8,336 nucleotides of DNA, taken from Rickettsiales bacterium UBA1997 (lineage in GTDB: Bacteria; Pseudomonadota; Alphaproteobacteria; Rickettsiales; UBA1997). The stretch lies in assembly GCA_002335845.1 (NCBI GenBank), contig DDCV01000066.1:1-8336 (forward strand). Reading direction: 5' to 3'. The notes under the pieces are model-generated. The model had not been told where the DNA came from. It worked only from the letters and a program-made list of their open reading frames with translations, and searched no databases. Position 1 is the stretch's first letter. Each line of letters begins with the position of its first letter. Shown in pieces: positions 8,301 to 8,336 of the stretch. Position numbers and translations under genes: made by a program.

Positions 8301-8336
8301 TCCGATACAGATAGCGAAAAGAATCAAAATAGAGGC
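2208..8336 (+). CDS. virB6: Giant VirB6/TrbL-family type IV secretion protein with lipoprotein-type signal, open at right edge
   Basis: An uninterrupted frame of 2043 codons runs to the last base of the window, so the C terminus is missing. VirB6 proteins are polytopic inner-membrane parts of the type IV secretion channel; the classical Agrobacterium form is about 300 residues, but Rickettsiales carry several much longer paralogues. The order here is a lipoprotein-type signal (residues 1-33, Cys34); an Asp/Asn/Ser-rich region to about 1145 that is probably periplasmic or surface exposed; a membrane core at about 1158-1450; and a Lys/Glu/Ala-rich tail from about 1460. The best family evidence is the core stretch FTLGPIFFVFILFEQTKDMF, followed by NWLKALIGFALQQIFLLTT, and later ATSIGGGISATSL. 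The GTG at 2208 is chosen because it gives a basic n-region before the hydrophobic core. The only other upstream option is TTG at 2187, and in-frame stops at 2175-2183 exclude anything further. The position right after coaD and an ELM1 gene is unusual. Function as a secretion channel is inferred from the core only. Confidence 0.85.
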   Translation, partial: MHLKLNKTQFFQKLHQKLHNIFVTTLLLILLSSCKDYGCIDANDYGQYESEVLYVSANGDANRCEYDPYSPISDNNIDMASEFGKCISENTTDFDYISYDEDGGPIEGSLTGPCTKYSDPENEQQNDDNQDKLNQCIAQCQDKCRQSTEKNSANSVPGWQSTSYRRSDVNRGITIEPGVEITIKATGEINLADTQSYYDALVDASKSSMHTSNPNLYYIDEPRTINIGFGGEWSNDNDFTSGTVNSNIGEDSYNFGRRLLFRYTKASQGYKINSSGADEFSALQAGVPLKINGDKWHCSGSENDGVIDITNCSADYSTQYNKINDAAIAAGSDDQQVRDDFNQLVNSAYPIFNNELAYDPGIYGGLIRATTEDGLFPQDNDPIDDKTCSVNGDCTNQSISNAVDSGIIEQLGDLSSGEIIKQNTRGYPVKISIRSLALDDNHCGKSENNDPFSLEFKILDEDSNQIFPSSGYHTFSPLISSWDSTIVEPSNSNDATYNIYQDISLEPGHQIVFKNNPQSNDNDPVINCGSFTFLKFDKYLDIEVKNSGFVSFADTLPDLPSNQNCKIYGRIINPNGNHTAQNISVDIDNTTYQVTLQPDFYEYRHGNDPLQNQGIDVNDRNPAGDNSWSDKILVRKGQIIRFDPKSWDNQCGVGYAMQIEKRPAILCSGTGSEYIRTPDCAYDIDDSGNLLGCQAQYPECFDPDSNQYCQNTECYAEITCDTDGSAPFYQKTNCSKNAISNTNSNIKCSGANLTDGSNNPNRYCDACNDGRLASAEKAARTQLEVDACYDFENYEGSIKNILNPASTPAIDSYTLINYQDFARNARKAGEFNGEYGVFTDIRADEETVTIGSQDYLKLHSNRPITLTNKGLIEFLIIDDNDPSSFKDVLPQSRNSSGSAIISFSGKKVARNGKFLQVALCKEAQREGKDLCHTLTATSDDYPNLSGKESDVVSFNFSNDNPSGRYNFDSDGYIYRDGNIIAIDGSDCSQSNNDAAITTSNNSRFFCHTEDLNAEGVDLDDEYAKYRLSFRIYDPEDYNCVLDAVTGNMGVKINNANYIADDAAGGSASNDGAICDEDDPIECKKEYRCVNKYYNNSGEYRVEIKAKVSNKKISEFVASVINPIIKLIDGDPNAASEEARVGQVEKFYRALISDPIYKSIVTISMVLMITFYGFSYLMGVSEFSNSEIVGRVFKIGLIYFFIGENGWEYFDRFIVTLFKDSADQLAFLMASGFDDSPAIKTALDSGDFYNKAALFSSVDKVFDLVFADAVQNKIKALLFANIFGWAYCLLVYYGLFVYVIAVANAVLIYLTAQVFISILFTLGPIFFVFILFEQTKDMFDNWLKALIGFALQQIFLLTTLAFFNMLIYEIIKMVLNYRICYLPVWVIDLYFLKITILEYWTVASMPPALSSHVETGSIGKIEGFPSIFKVLFIWVVASLMGQFVKFMTDLATSIGGGISATSLASSLMLTSQGVRGAVSKAAQALDNQAQRLTGQSVGRSLALADKALFDSGNIAKKERREKRAQNAKDQSNKSYMAKSGADAVSQYKRNNAQELLEIKSKGGEEAVLEKLQSIKNDAMNKAGEKRGLKQEEIDNLKKDKGLKYEGNNAFGAAAKAAYQGVTTGGSLKNSINEKTTKTSFSESEVKESMKNMEVKKSDLDKKGNEKFKKEFEEAIEKVGDNPKEIAKVERAMLDKFTKERTEEFKNNIDAGNINIQRTAGENAKKNFKSGAGKVLNTLVVAPAEIAGAIVVGAPGVAIGVPLASKKYRDAIISIAKDGGKRFAGIKTLSGKEDKNWIRSILKNNLASGAAQATAGSAASAMGVKKTGGKMADVGQRAYKQVKEVAKDVQKASSGFTKGIKDDSELMAGYKNSIKEDSKKFIESSKRRAQIALAAKIAGKAITAPLAISAVAAKTAVSAVGVVATMPVSIAARATAAIAGGVSDGLGITQNMNSSMERQKVRKDLMDKGEIDRMPKGAEWARSKEDHAKIDAVMAKNKQKARLESETGGAEYDKSIKRDLQSRVDLTKKLADLSDTDSEKNQNRG
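4158..4571 (+). other. Cysteine-rich module within the VirB6-like ectodomain
   Basis: Thirteen cysteines fall within 138 residues (651, 667, 680, 693, 700, 709, 714, 720, 734, 748, 764, 767 and 788), far denser than in the rest of the protein. In the predicted non-cytoplasmic region, such a cluster suggests a small disulfide-stabilised fold, or less likely a metal site. No named domain was recognised. A second, smaller cluster, C-x3-C-x3-C at residues 136-144, lies nearer the N terminus. Confidence 0.6.
5679..6557 (+). other. VirB6/TrbL polytopic membrane core
   Basis: Residues 1158 to about 1450 hold a run of hydrophobic helices. A clear first span lies at 1158-1178, a shorter hydrophobic stretch at about 1194-1203, a 57-residue hydrophobic block at 1275-1331 long enough for two or three spans, another at 1345-1374, and a last one at about 1429-1448. 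The segment FTLGPIFFVFILF followed by a charged loop and NWLKALIGFALQQ is the most family-like part. The core ends with the Gly/Ser-rich ATSIGGGISATSL. By hand I count six or seven spans; the exact topology needs a predictor. Confidence 0.75.
6558..8336 (+). other. Lys/Glu/Ala-rich C-terminal tail of the VirB6-like protein (incomplete)
   Basis: After the membrane core, at least 590 residues are dominated by Lys, Glu, Ala and Asn, with long stretches that look helical (for example residues 1640-1710, rich in alternating Lys and Glu). Against this background stand two hydrophobic Ala/Gly/Val blocks: residues 1733-1764 (coding 7404-7499) and 1891-1945 (coding 7878-8042). There are no cysteines in this stretch, in contrast with the ectodomain, which fits a cytoplasmic location. 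No enzymatic motif was recognised. The tail continues past the window. Confidence 0.6.

Overview
The window is AT-rich, tightly packed bacterial DNA using the standard bacterial code. Its content points to an intracellular or host-associated alphaproteobacterium of the Rickettsiales type. The reasons are an alphaproteobacterial-looking CoaD (IASNLVKEIARLGGD region), an ELM1-family (DUF1022) gene typical of Alphaproteobacteria, weak or absent Shine-Dalgarno sequences, and a giant VirB6/TrbL-like gene of the kind seen in rickettsial (rvh) type IV secretion systems. The order-level assignment is inference from these family resemblances. No RNA gene, insertion sequence, CRISPR array or prophage gene was seen.

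Layout: (1) Positions 1-437, minus strand: rlmH, the 23S rRNA pseudouridine-1915 methyltransferase, cut by the left edge about ten codons before its expected end. (2) Positions 438-608: a divergent intergenic region with possible promoters on both strands and a GTCAT-N5-ATGAC palindrome. (3) Positions 609-1103: coaD, the penultimate step of coenzyme A synthesis. (4) Positions 1096-2127: an ELM1-family protein whose start overlaps the coaD stop by 8 bases, so the two are probably one transcription unit with coupled translation. (5) Positions 2128-2207: an 80-base gap with no convincing terminator. (6) Positions 2208-8336: one uninterrupted reading frame of 2043 codons, starting at GTG and still open at the right edge, occupying about three quarters of the window.

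The long frame is the main point of interest. It is easy to miss because it starts at GTG and has no stop in the window; the short ATG frames inside it on both strands are shadows. I checked it codon by codon without finding a stop. Its architecture is a lipoprotein-type signal (lipobox LSSC, Cys34), about 1110 residues of Asp/Asn/Ser-rich and locally Cys-rich sequence probably outside the cytoplasm, a polytopic VirB6/TrbL membrane core at about residues 1158-1450, then at least 590 residues of Lys/Glu/Ala-rich tail with hydrophobic Ala/Gly/Val patches. This matches the expanded VirB6 paralogues of rickettsial type IV secretion systems, in which the core forms part of the inner-membrane channel and the extensions have unknown roles. 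The housekeeping genes upstream have no obvious functional link to it.
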